From the NCBI GenBank assembly GCA_028564925.1, contig CM053032.1, positions 119,305,990 through 119,369,989 on the forward strand: 64,000 nucleotides of DNA. The letters are read 5' to 3'. Shown here piece after piece: positions 40,660 through 51,892 of the stretch. Under the pieces are notes generated by a model. The model did not search any database. It saw only the letters and a program-made list of their open reading frames with translations, and had not been told where the DNA came from. Within the stretch, counting starts at the first letter, position 1, and each line of letters begins with the position of its first letter. The DNA comes from Lithobates sylvaticus. Lineage: Eukaryota > Chordata > Amphibia > Anura > Ranidae. The position numbers and the translations under genes are program-made.

Positions 40660-40967
40660 CCGCCGCGCAGGCGGCCTTTTATAGTATGGGGCGTGTACTA
40701 AACTCCCTGAGCTATAATTGGCCACAGGCATCCTGCCTGTGGCCAATTATGGCTCTCCTCGCTGCCGGCGCTGTGATTGGCCAAGCATGCGGGTCACAGT
40801 GCATGCTTGGCCAATCATCAGCCAGCAATGCACTGCGATGGCGCAGTGCATTGTGGGCCGTTTGCGCCACACGAATATGGCACGAATGGCCCACAAAGTT
40901 CTGGCTTTGCCAAACAGGCATGTTCGAGTCGAACATGCGTTCGACTCGAACACTCAGCTCATCCCTA
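40660..40967 (-). promoter_or_regulatory. hAT terminal region with TATA box, CCAAT motifs and hairpins
   Basis: On the minus strand, TACTATAAAAGGCCGCC (40,687-40,671) offers a TATA box for the transposase gene. Upstream are several palindromes: TAATTGGCCACAGGCA with its inverse (40,713-40,749), GATTGGCCAAGCATGC with GCATGCTTGGCCAATC, CAATGCACTGCG with CGCAGTGCATTG, and GTTCGAGTCGAAC. The ATTGG/CCAAT cores recur. Hairpins of this sort near hAT ends are probable transposase sites; promoter use is inferred. Confidence 0.55.
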
Positions 40968-40975
40968 CTAGTTAT

Positions 40976-41590
40976 ATATATTGTTGAAATTGACATGTTG
41001 GCCCTGGGCAGTGGCAGTGGTCAATACGGTACCTGTATCTTAGGTAAGTAAACATTAGCACAAAAGTTTACATGGGTCTAGTGTTGAATACAGCAGGACC
41101 TTGGATGTAGATATTTCTATTGTTTTATGCCGTTCCAGATTATAAAGTTGTGCGTGGCTGTGTGTATGGGCCCATAGAACAGAGAAACATAGAAAAGTGA
41201 CAGCGAAAAAAAAGTCTGCTCCATTTTTTGTACATAATACATATTTTTGTATTTTTTTTTGTCTGAGCATAGATCTGTTCCTTGCTGCCTGTGGTGACTG
41301 GGCTTCCCTTAAGGGCAAGCGCGGCCGCCCAGCTCCGGTTCGCACATGTGCGGTAGCCGGCCGGGAGGCCGGGCGCCATTTTAACTGAGGGCAAATTATA
41401 TCTGTTTGCCATTAGTTAAAGAAAGAAAATGTCCTGAAGGAGGCTTTGTCCGTCTCCCAGGACAGTTAATGACCTCATTAGGTATTTGTGGTTGGGCTTT
41501 GGTAGGATCCTCGACCATGGCTCCAGCCAGTATCTCTTTGTGTTCCCTACACAGACACACTTCCTCTGGCGACCCCTGCTGTATGATATG
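40976..41590. other. Unassigned sequence
   Basis: This stretch lies between the hAT and the microsatellite. A CpG-rich segment at 41,305-41,385 (GCGCGGCCGCCC, GCCGGCCGGG) stands out, but no gene, splice pattern or repeat ends are evident. It may be ordinary intergenic DNA. Confidence 0.4.
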
Positions 41591-41591
41591 G

Positions 41592-41722
41592 GTGTGTGTG
41601 TATACGTATATACACGTTAAAAAATATATATATTTTGTGTGGATGTGTGTGTGTGTCTGTGTGTGTGTGTGTGTGTGTATATGTATGTGTGTGTGTATGT
41701 ATGTATGTATGTATGTATGTAT

Positions 41723-41764
<42 letters not shown>

Positions 41765-41850
41765 TATATATATATATATATATATATATACTGTATGTGT
41801 GTGTGTGTGTGTGTATACGTGTGTGTATATGTATATATAATGTATATGCA
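41592..41850. repeat. Compound TG / TATG / TA microsatellite
   Basis: (TG)n, (TATG)n and a (TA)n palindrome broken by AGTA occur, then (TG)n again. All open frames here are repeat products. Confidence 0.97.
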
Positions 41851-42059
41851 TATGTAGATATCCTTCTGTCGCTTTTCAGCTGCCCGTCCCATTTCTCCAC
41901 ATATCAAGAGTCAGTTACTGCTCATACAAAGACCCTCAACAACTAGGGTGGGGACCATCGTATCAGTAAGTTTTCAGGAAAAGAGTGCCTTCTCATGCGG
42001 ATTGCTTTGATTTGCTTTAGCCCTGCGCGCCCACGCTCTCAAAAGGGCTGGTGTTCTAT

Positions 42060-42277
42060 CACGAAGTGTCCGGCTGTCACTAGGTGTCCGAAGTGTACTG
42101 CGCATGCGCAGCACATGCGCAGTACGGAGCATGAAGATTTTCGGAAATTGTCAGAAGATGAACGGCGCCTGCGCCGTGAGTGGAGGTGAAGCCCCCCACC
42201 ATCCAAGCGGACATAGGGTTAGTCAAACTTAGAGGGCCCCTCACGGGGCATGCGCAGTACAGAGTGGACACTTTGTG
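42060..42277. mobile_element. CpG-rich MITE-like element, 218 bp
   Basis: The end CACGAAGTGTCC and its inverse GGACACTTTGTG bracket the segment, followed inward by TACTGCGCATGCGCAG and by GCATGCGCAGTA at the other side. A further CATGCGCAGTAC copy gives an inner hairpin. Target duplication and superfamily are unclear. Confidence 0.55.
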
Positions 42278-42379
42278 ATGGGGGACGGCTAATGATACAA
42301 CACCGGGCCAAGGCAAGGCGAACGTTCTTCAGAGGAGCATAGCCCAAATGGCGCTCCCACTCAGGAGAAAAGTTCCAAG

Positions 42380-44091
42380 GAAGACATCAGAGCCAGCACC
42401 CCAGCAAGAGTCCTGCAGGGCTTGTGGCGCAGTGCCTATGCCCAGGAGGCTAGTGAGTATACACTACCTGGAGGAGTATACAGGTAATGCCAAAAGTCTT
42501 TATTATTGATAAGAGTCACCCAAGATTCTGTTTTGAACTCACCTTAATTACCTGAAGGAACTGTTACACTTGTATTGGAAACTGTTGGAGACTGTTGCCA
42601 TAGGAAACTCAGTCTCGGAGTCTGCCAGGTTTGCATCTTTTACTTCAATCAGAGAAAGTGGTGACAGACAGGAACAGAATTCTGAGGACGGAAACTTCCG
42701 CTTGTTTAATGGCTTCTCAGTGCCTCAGTCATCTGGGCACATCGTCGTCATGCATACAGATGATTCCTAGGGTGCATGGGCACCTGTGCAAATTTTAACT
42801 AGGATTCTTAGTGCAGGGGAGGAAACAGGATTGAGCACAGTTAATAACAGTGTTATTCCGGATGAGTATTGGTCCCAGTGATGGAAAGACCTTAAGGAAG
42901 TCACGGTCCATTAGGACCTTTAGACTGGAGAATTGCGATGAATCATGTCTGCAAGACAGCCGGGAAGGTGCACTGCAATGGGCTTTTGGTCAAGGAAAAC
43001 GGAGATTTCAGGCCAAGGAGGGTATTCTTAAATGCGCTGGGGGTTCAAACAGCCCTTTTAGCACTTCGGCCTTGCTACACAGAGTCAAGGAGGACCAGTC
43101 TCCTTACAGTTGAGCAACAGGGCAGCAGTTGCCTATATTCAGCTCCAGAGTGAAACTCACAGCAATATGCTATTGAGACAGGTGAAACCCATAACGTCTG
43201 GGACAGAAGATCACCAGCAAAATTCCGGAAGCAGTTTAACCCCCAGCGGATTTTTTGAACAAGTCCCAGAGCACAACGAGTGGGTCTACGTTCCAGGTCT
43301 TCTCTGAGCTGGTCCACAGGTGGGGCCTACCACAGACAAACCTCCTCACTTCCCACAGTAATCACAAACTTTGGGTTTGTCTGACTTTGTTTCCGTACCC
43401 CAAGGCGCAGGGGACAGATGCTCTGGTCTCTCCCTGGGACTGTAATCTAGCCTATATATTTTTTCCCCAACATTTCCCGTAATGAGATTCCTCTCAAGGC
43501 TGTCAAGGAAGAACATACAGTAGTTGTCATAGCCAATCCTCCATATTGACCAGGAAGTCCTCGGTTTTCCCTGGCCATTAATTTCAAGATACAGAAGACA
43601 TTTCCCCTCCATAACATATGCAGACTGGGGCTGGAAGCAGGGGTGCTAAAGGGGGAGAGTGGGCAACTCCGGTTGCTCCAGATTCACTCCAGAGTGATCT
43701 CTACTTTGTTGGGTGCGAGAAGACATTCTTCTTCTACATTCTACAACATCTAGGCCTAATTCTGGAACAATTTATATTTATAATTCTGGAACAAGTTTGC
43801 TTTTTCTTGGTAGGGCGAGACATTAGTCATACTGCCCTTCCAGTGTCAGCTGTTCTATACTTCCTCCAGGCCTTAGCCTATCCTCACATAGCTCACGAGT
43901 GTTGGCTATATCGGCAATAACACTTTTAAATGGGCCAAGAATCCTTCAGTTTGCACAACTTTTGAGGGCAGTCGTGAGGAGTCGGTCACCAAGGAAAAGG
44001 GATCTATTGGAGTTGCTGGATCTCATATCAGTTCAACTGTTTGTTCCAACAGAGCATTCGGTTCAGGCCATCCCTTACAAGTCAGTATCAA
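42380..44091 (+). mobile_element. DIRS-type retrotransposon fossil, left part
   Basis: Recognisable parts are a gag-like Cys motif (SCRACGAVPMPRR), scattered reverse-transcriptase pieces, a clear RNase H region at about 43,110-43,480 (NRAAVAYIQ, LVHRWGLPQTNLLTS, FPYPKAQGTDALVSPW) and the start of a recombinase region (LLRAVVRSRSPRKRDL) to 44,091. It is old, with many breaks. The recombinase region is split by the LINE at 44,092 and resumes at 51,220. Confidence 0.7.
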
Positions 44092-45724
44092 GGGGAAGAT
44101 AGGTGGTAGAGGTTTTGGCCATGCAGATGGCCAACAGGTGGAGGACGTGAGGACGTGTTCAGCCTCATGGAGGGAGTGGCCTGACCCAGGCAACATCTGA
44201 CGGCCAGAGCTGAACGAGAGCACGCAGAGCGGGAGGTGGCGTGACCCTCGCGAATGAATCCCTCTGCACGAGACAGACGCCGCATCGCCCAGCTGGCGTC
44301 CCTGGAAGTAGCGGCGCATTGAAGACAGAGACGCGCTGAGGGAGACAGGAGACGCCGCCGGACAGAGTCGGCTTTCGTTTTCATCCCCCCCCCCAGCCCA
44401 TTTTTCCTCCTCAGTGCGGTTCCTCCCTGCTTTGCCGGACGCCACAAACCAACAGAAGGTACAGCAAGGTAACAGTCTCCCACAGATTTTCCTGGAACAA
44501 AGGTAAGTCCCCTTCAAAAGGGGATTAAATGCCTAGAGTCTGACAGCACCCCAGAGGACTACATTGGACGGGGTGAGTGCCAATTTTCTGTTTCCCTAGG
44601 CTATGGGACTTGAAGCATGAAGTATATATATATATAAAATACTATGGAATACCCTGGGAAATTATATGGAAAAGATGTAAAAAAGATGTGAAATGTGACA
44701 TATGCGACATATAAACTGTATATTAAACACAATACTGACCTGAGGAAAAGTGAATACAGAGATATGTGAGAGAAGGAGGGATGTGATATAACTTGAACTT
44801 GGTATCAATTTAAAGATATAGATGGTAAACCGAGAAGATACTTAAATAGCACTCTACTCCACCACATATCTGCTATAGACCTATCCACTCACCCCGATAA
44901 GCAAGGACAACAACACAGGCACAATTAGACAAACCCGTTAAGCATAAACCCGGCATTAACGGGGAACTACATTTATAAACATGGTAAAAGACGAATTATA
45001 CACTGGACCATCTTTCGCCTAAGTAAGGGGGTAAATTGGACATAAGACATGGGACATTAAATATACCTGGACACAAATGACTCCAAAATGGAAATCACTA
45101 TCTATATGTGAAATTGGACAGCTTATATAAATAAGCCCCCCATAGGTCATATTGCCCCGGTTCCTTTTTTTTTTTTTTTTACCTGAGAAAAACAGAACGG
45201 AAAACACCGATTTGTAGGTGTGGATTCCCAGCAGGGAGAACATATAAAAGGAGGAAAGGAGATAAAAAAAAATCCCAGGCCTTAATAATCATTGGGGCCT
45301 GAAGTGAAGCAGAGATAAAAGGAGGAAAACTCCCCCCCCCCCCCTCTTTTTCGGTATTTCTATTTGTCAATTTTCTTTTTTTCTTTTTCTTTTTTCTTTT
45401 TCTCTCCCTCTTTTCTCTTTCTTTTCTCCCCACTTTTTAACTAGGGAGGGGAGAGGGAAGGGGAAGGGAAAGACGGAGGAGGTCACAAGACTCAATGAGC
45501 TAATACAAATACTATACACTAATCATGTTTTCAGTATAAACCTTCTTATAAATTCCTATATAAACGTGTAAGAATCTGAGTACTTACTCCTCAGCGTAAC
45601 TCTCAATTACATCAGACTTGGGCCTATAGGTTTCAACTTGTGGCTCTTTATCTGTTTAGAAACTTCATGGTATACAAAAGGGGGCATCCTGGGGAAAAAT
45701 AAAATTCCTAAAAAGAAAACTAGC
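44092..45724 (+). promoter_or_regulatory. 5' untranslated region of the LINE
   Basis: The start is CpG-rich (44,130-44,400: GACGCCGCATCGCCC, GACGCCGCCGGACAG), then AT-rich, with a pyrimidine tract at 45,330-45,430. It is similar in length to the other LINE's leader. No ORF is convincing. Promoter function is inferred. Confidence 0.55.
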
Positions 45725-46737
45725 ATGAAAGGCAAGACTACGAAAGGAGGCGAACCCAAAACCCCTAAAGATAAAGTAAACACTAGTACAATTAAACACT
45801 ATATGGTAAAAGGACTGAGCCCTAAAAGCTTGGGCCCAGGCATAGGCCCAGAAAAACAACAAATGAGTAAACAAGCTAAGAAGAAGGAGACAACTAAAAA
45901 AAAAGAAGTGCCCGAAGCCTTAGCAGGAGAGGTTACTTTGGAATCCGAAATGGACAGAAGTGCCCCGGAAGAACAAGTCATGAACCCTCAGATGCCAACC
46001 AAAACTGAAATATCAGAGATGTATTCAGAATGGAAAATTCAATCAAAAAGGATATCTCAGCACTCAGATCAGACCTAAGCCACTTACTAAACCGCATAGA
46101 AGAAATTGAGAATAAAACAGATAAATATACCCAGGAGATGATTAAGACACAAGAACAGCTCAGAGAGACAAAGCTGAATCAAAGGAGATTGAACTACAAA
46201 TTAGAGGAAATCGAAAATCAAAACAGAAGACAGAACTTAAGAATACACGCACTTGCGGAAGAAAACGGCGAAGATCTTAGAAAAACAATAAAAGAGATCC
46301 TCAATCCGGTCTGGAATAAGAGCCCGGAAACTGAGCTGAGAATAGACAGGATACATAGAGTTAGGAAACCCCAACATATTCCAACAGAAAGCCCTAGAGA
46401 CATTCTGGTAAAATTTCAGAACTATGAGGACAAGGCGACAATATGGAGCAATCTTAGAGGAAAACCCCCATTAAAAATTAACGAAACAGAACTACAGATT
46501 TTTTTAGACCTGGCACCGGAAACATTGGCCAGGAGGAGATTACTGAGACCTCTATTAACACAACTGAGAGTGGATAACGCGAAATATAATTGGGGTTTTC
46601 TGGCCTGTCTAATAGGCTATAAGGAGGGCAAATCTGCAAAACTCAGATTCCCAGAAGAGCTACCAGAATTCTGTAAAGAACTAGAAATACAAGAGATTGA
46701 AATCCCAGAATGGTCGCAAAGAGAAGGGCTGGGTTAG
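45725..46737 (+). pseudogene. LINE ORF1 protein, one frameshift
   Basis: The start MKGKTTKGGEPKTPKDKVNT matches the intact ORF1 at 27,562. A frameshift near 46,030-46,070 separates the N-terminal part from the coiled coil (IKKDISALRSDLSHLLNRIE, EEIENKTDKYTQEMIK). The L1-type RRM follows (ENQNRRQNLRIHALAEENGE, RIDRIHRVRK, PRDILVKFQNYEDKATIWSN), then LARRRLLRPLLTQLRVDNAK, and the stop is at 46,735-46,737. Confidence 0.88.
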
Positions 46738-47099
46738 AGTGCTCAATGCTGAAAGATGTGCCCCCCTCCCCTTTTTTTTTATTTATTTTTATTTTATTTT
46801 TTTCTCCTCTGGGGAACGGGAGTGGGCTGGGGGAGGGGACCTTGGGAAATAGAGGGAGGAGAGCTCTGCACCGTATGGGCACTCCGCTCCCCTCCTGGGA
46901 ATAGCCGTGGGAGGGGCGCGGAGGGTTAGGCGGGTTCAGAGCCACACCTGGGGCTGGAATGGGATTCGTTTCAGCTTATGGTCTAGCGGTCAGTATTGAC
47001 CAAGAGGGGGGAGGGGGGCGGGGAGGAGGGGGGGAGATAGATGGGTGGGGGAACAATACCTCTCGTCTTCTGAGAAAAATAAAAAAATAAAAATTTAAC

Positions 47100-50000
47100 G
47101 CAAGTTTAAGTTTCTGACATACAATATCCGAGGATTGAACACATCTGCCAAAAGACACAAGATTTTAAAAGAGCTTAAATACCACCAAGCAGATATAATC
47201 TTTCTCCAAGAGACTCATCTCTTTCTAGGGGGTAACGTAAAATTATACTCTAAGGAACATCCTACTTGGTTTTATGCTGATTCAACGACTAATAAAGCAA
47301 AGGGAGTTGCAATTGGGTTCTCAAAAGAAACTAGATTCAAAGTAGAGGAAAGGCTTACGGACCCAGAGGGGAGATTCCTCTTTATAAGAGGATATATAGG
47401 GGAAATAGAATGTACTCTGGGCAATGTATATGCCCCAAATAAAAAGCCAGCAGAGTTTATAAAAAGAATGATGGGGACTCTAGCACAGTTCAGGAGAGGG
47501 ATAGTAATAATGGCTGGAGATTCAATCTATGTTTGAGTCCACAAGAGGACAGTACGTCCCATGTACAGGGGACGGGACAGGTGTCCCTGAAAATACTGAA
47601 GCAAAAATTGTACCAAAACCAACTCGTGGATGTGTGGAGAGCCTTCCATCCTAAAGTACGAGATTACACCTTCTTCTCCCCTGTACATGGGACGTATACA
47701 CGTATTGACTATTTTTTAATTGATCATAATACATTGACCAAAGTGACAGACGTCGAAATAGGGATCGCTACCCTCTCAGACCATTCTCCAGTAATGATGA
47801 CTATAGAAGAAATGAAAACACAGAGACCAGCCTACAATTGGTTGTTAAATGAGGCACTTCTTAGTGAAAACCAAGATGTAGAAAAAATAAGCGATGAACT
47901 GACGCATTTTTTCGAAAATAATGATACACAGGATATTTCATATTCTACATTATGGGAAACACACAAGGCATACATAAGAGGTATATTTATTTCCATGGGG
48001 GCTGGGAAAAAAAAGGCGAGAGAAAGGGAAACTAGAAGTTTAACAGAGGAAATATATGAACTAGAACAGCTACATAAAAGACCTGAAGGGAGACATCAAG
48101 AAATATACCATCAACTTATATCCAAAAGAGAAGAACTAAAAGATTTATTGACACGGGATACAAAAAGAGTCTTTAACAGAATTCTGAAAGGAAAATATTT
48201 GGGCGGTAATAAAATCGGGAAACATCTGGCAAAGACCCTGAGGAAGGAAAAGTCGAGAAACTACATTGAAAAAATCCGAAATAAACAAGGAGAAGTAGTC
48301 TATAAAACAAAAGAGATAGCAGATGTTTTTCAAAATTACTATAGTACACTTTATGACGTCAAGAAAGGCAACGTAGGAAAAGGAAAAACAACCACAATAA
48401 AACCGTTTTTAGATAAATCAGGAATTTCCCAACTAAACTCAAATGATAGTGAAGACTTAGAAAGCCTTATCACGGAGCAGGAAATTAAAAAAGCCATCCT
48501 AGAAACACCAACAGGGAAAAGCCCAGGCCCAGACGGATTCCCCATTAAATATCTTAAGAAATTCGAGAAAATCCTGATACCCAGGCTCTGCAACTACATG
48601 AACGGACTCGGTGTAGATTATGGATTAAGTTCAGAAGCACAGAGAGCACAGATAACCATAATTTTAAAAGAAGGTAAAGACGAAATGCTATGCCCAAGCT
48701 ATAGACCAATATCTCTACTGAATTTTGACACAAAACTATATGCAAAAGTCCTGGCCAATAGGCTAAGAGATAAAATGAAAGAATTGGTCCATATGGACCA
48801 GGAAGAGAGGGGCGCGATAATGGAGTCAGAACACTCCTCTTGTTGCAAAAAATGAAAATTCATGGGCCCCCAGGTCTATTTCTGTCAATCGATGCTGAAA
48901 AAGCGTTTGACAGAGTAGACTGGGGGCTCATGATGGAGACATTGAAGCACATGGGCCTGGGTGATAAGATGATGCAAAGAATTAGGGTATTTATACGAAG
49001 CACCGACTGCAACAATAAAAATTAACGGGGATCATTCAACTCCTTTTACAATGAGAAATGGGACGAGACAGGGTTGTCCCCTGTCCCCATTGCTTTTTGT
49101 GCTCTCGCTGGAACCATTACTGGCGACAATTAGAGCAAATAAGTACATTAGGGGAATAAAAATCGGTGACGTCGAGCACAAGGTCGCGGCCTTTGCCGAC
49201 GACCTTCTATTCTACGTCTCTGAACCCAAACATACAATGCCACGATTGATTGAAACGTTAAAACAATATGGAGAAATAGCAAATTTCAAAATCAATTTGA
49301 ATAAATCGGAAATCTTGAACATTAATGTGGAACCTAAAGAGGTACGGGAGCTACAAAAAGAATATCCATTTCCATGGAAGAAGAAAGGCCTAAAATACCT
49401 TGGGATTAAATTAGCAAATTCCATAGAACAATTATTCAGCGAGAATTACATTCCAGTATTAGATGAAATCAAAAAGAGACCAAAAAACTATCGTTAAGGC
49501 CCCTATCATGGTTCGGCCGGATCAATACAGTTAAAATGGTGCTTCTACCTAAAGTTACATATAAATTCTCAATGTTACCAATCCCTCTCCCAGACTACTA
49601 TTTCCAAACTCTAAATTCAACAATAAGCAGATTCATCTGGCAAAATAAAAAACCCAGGATTTCTCGCAATACTTTGAAGCAGAATAAGGACCAAGGAGGA
49701 ATGGGTATCCCGGACCTAAAAAAATATTACTACGCGGTCATGGTGTCACGAGCAATAGAGTGGGCACGAGAAACAGAAGATAAACACTGGGTTAAAATGG
49801 AGAGCATTATAAGTGAAAAAAGTTTAAAAAGGGCAATTTGGATTCCCTCACATTTAAGGGGTTTGGGCACTAACACACAAAAAATAACTAAAAATGTATT
49901 AAAAATATGGGATTTATTACACAAACAATATAAGTGGAAGTATAATTCACCGTTAATGATTTTGAGTGAAAATGAGAATTTTCCACCAGGAAAAAGACAC

Positions 50001-50887
50001 GTAGGGGGTCAATGGTTAGGGGAAAACACGCAATTGAAAGATATAATAGATAAAGGCAGAATAAAAACACTAGTAGAACTACAGCATGATGTGGCACAAA
50101 TAAGAATAAATGAGTGGCGATATCTACAATTGGTCCATTTTGTAAGAAGCCTCCCCCAACCGATGAGAACAAAAGAAAACTATACATACAGCACTGGAAA
50201 AAATCTGCGCTGATACGGGGACAAAAAAAAAAGAAAACAATATCTCGACTTTATAGAGCTATTCTTGCAGAGGAGAATTTGGAGATACCACCTTTTTTTT
50301 TAAAATGGGGCACGGAATTGGGCTCACATGATTATATGCACAAAATCAAAAAAATATTGAAATTAACCCATAAATCAGCCATTGACACCACGACGGCGGA
50401 GATGAAATATAAATGCCTCTCCAGATGGTATATGACACCTGACAAACTTAATAAATTTTATTTAGACAATCCACAGAACTGCTGGAGGGGATGTAATAAG
50501 CAGGGCACAATGGCCCATATCTGGTGGGAGTGTCCAAAAATAAAAACATTTTGGAAAGAGATCCTAAGCCTCATAAAAACAATCACTGACGTTACCATAA
50601 AGGAAGATCCCTGGATATGTTTATTCCACGGGACTGACGACCCAATAAAGCAATATATAAAAACACTGATTCCCCAAATGTTAAATGCAGCTAAGGGCCT
50701 TATCCCGAAAAAATGGCAACACGAAGAAGCACCTACTAAGAGAGAATGGGCTCTAAGAGTGGAAGAAATATATCATCTTGAAAAATTGAGATATAATGGA
50801 GAAGAAGGGGAAGAGGATGACCTAAAAAAATGGAAAAAATGGCAGACATTTAAACAGACTTGGAAATATGTCGAAACGATTATATAA
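47100..50887 (+). pseudogene. LINE ORF2: AP-endonuclease and reverse transcriptase, decayed
   Basis: The frame is open from about 47,100 (FKFLTYNIRGLNTSAKRHKI), but the expected ATG is lost. The endonuclease has IIFLQETHLFLG, a disrupted MAGD motif (frameshift near 47,520), TYTRIDYFLIDHN and IATLSDHSPVMM. The RT has TPTGKSPGPDGFPIKYLKK, CPSYRPISLLNFDTKLYAKV, LFLSIDAEKAFDRVDWGLM, NGTRQGCPLSPLLFVLS and VAAFADDLLFYVS. The C-terminus has CWRGCNKQGTMAHIWWECP. Further frame changes lie near 48,805 (with loss of a few residues of the AGFV..GR motif), 49,015, 49,495 and 50,190. Confidence 0.9.
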
Positions 50888-51219
50888 ACAGAATAAAATA
50901 GCAAAACGTTTTTTTGAGGAAAACACAGGAAACAAAGACGAGAGGTATTGGGAAATAGGGTGGGCGGGACCGGGAGGGGAGGGGAGGGAAAGAAATAGGA
51001 AGGTAAAAGAAAACCCCACAACCATCAAAGAGTAACAAAAACTTAAAAGGGATTAAAATAAATAATATGGAGTATGATAAACTTCTCGGTTAAATTTTCT
51101 TTCTAATAAAACTCCACAATGATGTGAAATATAACGAGAAATATAAATGAACATGAAGTTGAATAATAATCTCTTGAATATTGCTGAAGTGGAAAAAAAA
51201 AAAAAAAAAGGAAAAAGAG

Positions 51220-51293
51220 ACAAGTCAGTATCAATTGCAAGAACTTTAACCAGAAGGTTGTCGGAGATTCAAGCTCTGGGAGCTTCAAAGTAA

Positions 51294-51296
<3 letters not shown>
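51220..51296 (+). mobile_element. DIRS fossil, right part after the LINE
   Basis: Continuing from the second target duplication, the sequence encodes a tyrosine-recombinase-like RTLTRRLSEIQALG segment, the box that holds the first catalytic Arg in DIRS recombinases. It ends in an A-run and a TA repeat. Confidence 0.7.

Positions 51297-51340
<44 letters not shown>
51297..51340. repeat. (TA)n microsatellite at the insertion point of the Gmr1-like element
   Basis: About twenty TA units precede the LTR, and TA repeats follow the other LTR at 57,081. The target duplication of the element therefore cannot be told apart from the repeat. Confidence 0.85.
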
Positions 51341-51344
<4 letters not shown>

Positions 51345-51892
51345 ACTTTGGGGACAATAGCTCCACGGGATTAAGTGCATAAACCGTCAGTTTTATAATA
51401 AAAGACATTTATTTGTAAAAATCAAAAATAAGGCTTTCTTCAGTGCACAGGAAAAATACAAAAACAAAGTCCGCTTATCCTCAGCATAACAGAAAATCAG
51501 CTTATCTTCAGCACAAAAATAAAGTTTTAAGGAAAACACATACAGTTTTTCAGCAGGTTCTTTTAGCAGCCTCCAGACATCCACCCAGCTCAACCAACAG
51601 GTGTAATCACAACAACTCTTCCCTACTTCCTGTTTTATGAGCTGTCTTCCTGGAGGTCCTTAACCCCCTGTGCGCTGAATCACTGTGGTCAGGGAGGGAG
51701 GCTCTTTTCCCACCCGAATATCTCTTCAGAGCCTCCCAAATTCTGGGTCCCAAATAACTTATTATCAACCTAGAGAGGACTGTGAGTCAGTCCTCTCCTG
51801 CTCGGCTACTCCCGGAACCCCTCACCCATTTTGGGTGACCCCCTGAGCAACGCTGCGACTCCTTTAAAGGGCCCACAGCCCAAATACTGGTG

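Larger units (their letters stand above)
33905..40967 (-). mobile_element. hAT transposon, 7.06 kb, with perfect 8-bp target duplication
   Basis: CTAGTTAT occurs directly at both sides (33,897-33,904 and 40,968-40,975). The termini TAGGGATGAGC and GCTCATCCCTA are inverted. Eight-base duplications and short inverted ends define hAT. Inside are a decayed BED-finger transposase gene (minus, about 39,735-38,140), minisatellites near both ends and a nonautonomous piggyBac (35,271-36,227). A block at about 36,232-38,140 has no clear identity and may replace the 3' part of the transposase gene. The element is probably inactive. Confidence 0.9.
44092..51219 (+). mobile_element. Full-length L1-like LINE, 7.1 kb, inserted in a DIRS fossil
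   Basis: Perfect 15-bp duplications ACAAGTCAGTATCAA flank it (44,077-44,091 and 51,220-51,234). It has a 5' untranslated region (44,092-45,724), ORF1 (45,725-46,737), an inter-ORF gap, ORF2 (about 47,100-50,887), a 3' region and an A-tail of about 17 at 51,192-51,209 with a short GAAAAAGAG extension. ORF1 and ORF2 are homologous to those of the LINE at 19,812. Several frameshifts make it inactive. Confidence 0.9.

Noticed and set aside
41396-41946. Several frames rich in Tyr/Ile/Val/Cys or His/Thr
   Set aside because: Translations of the TG/TATG/TA microsatellite.
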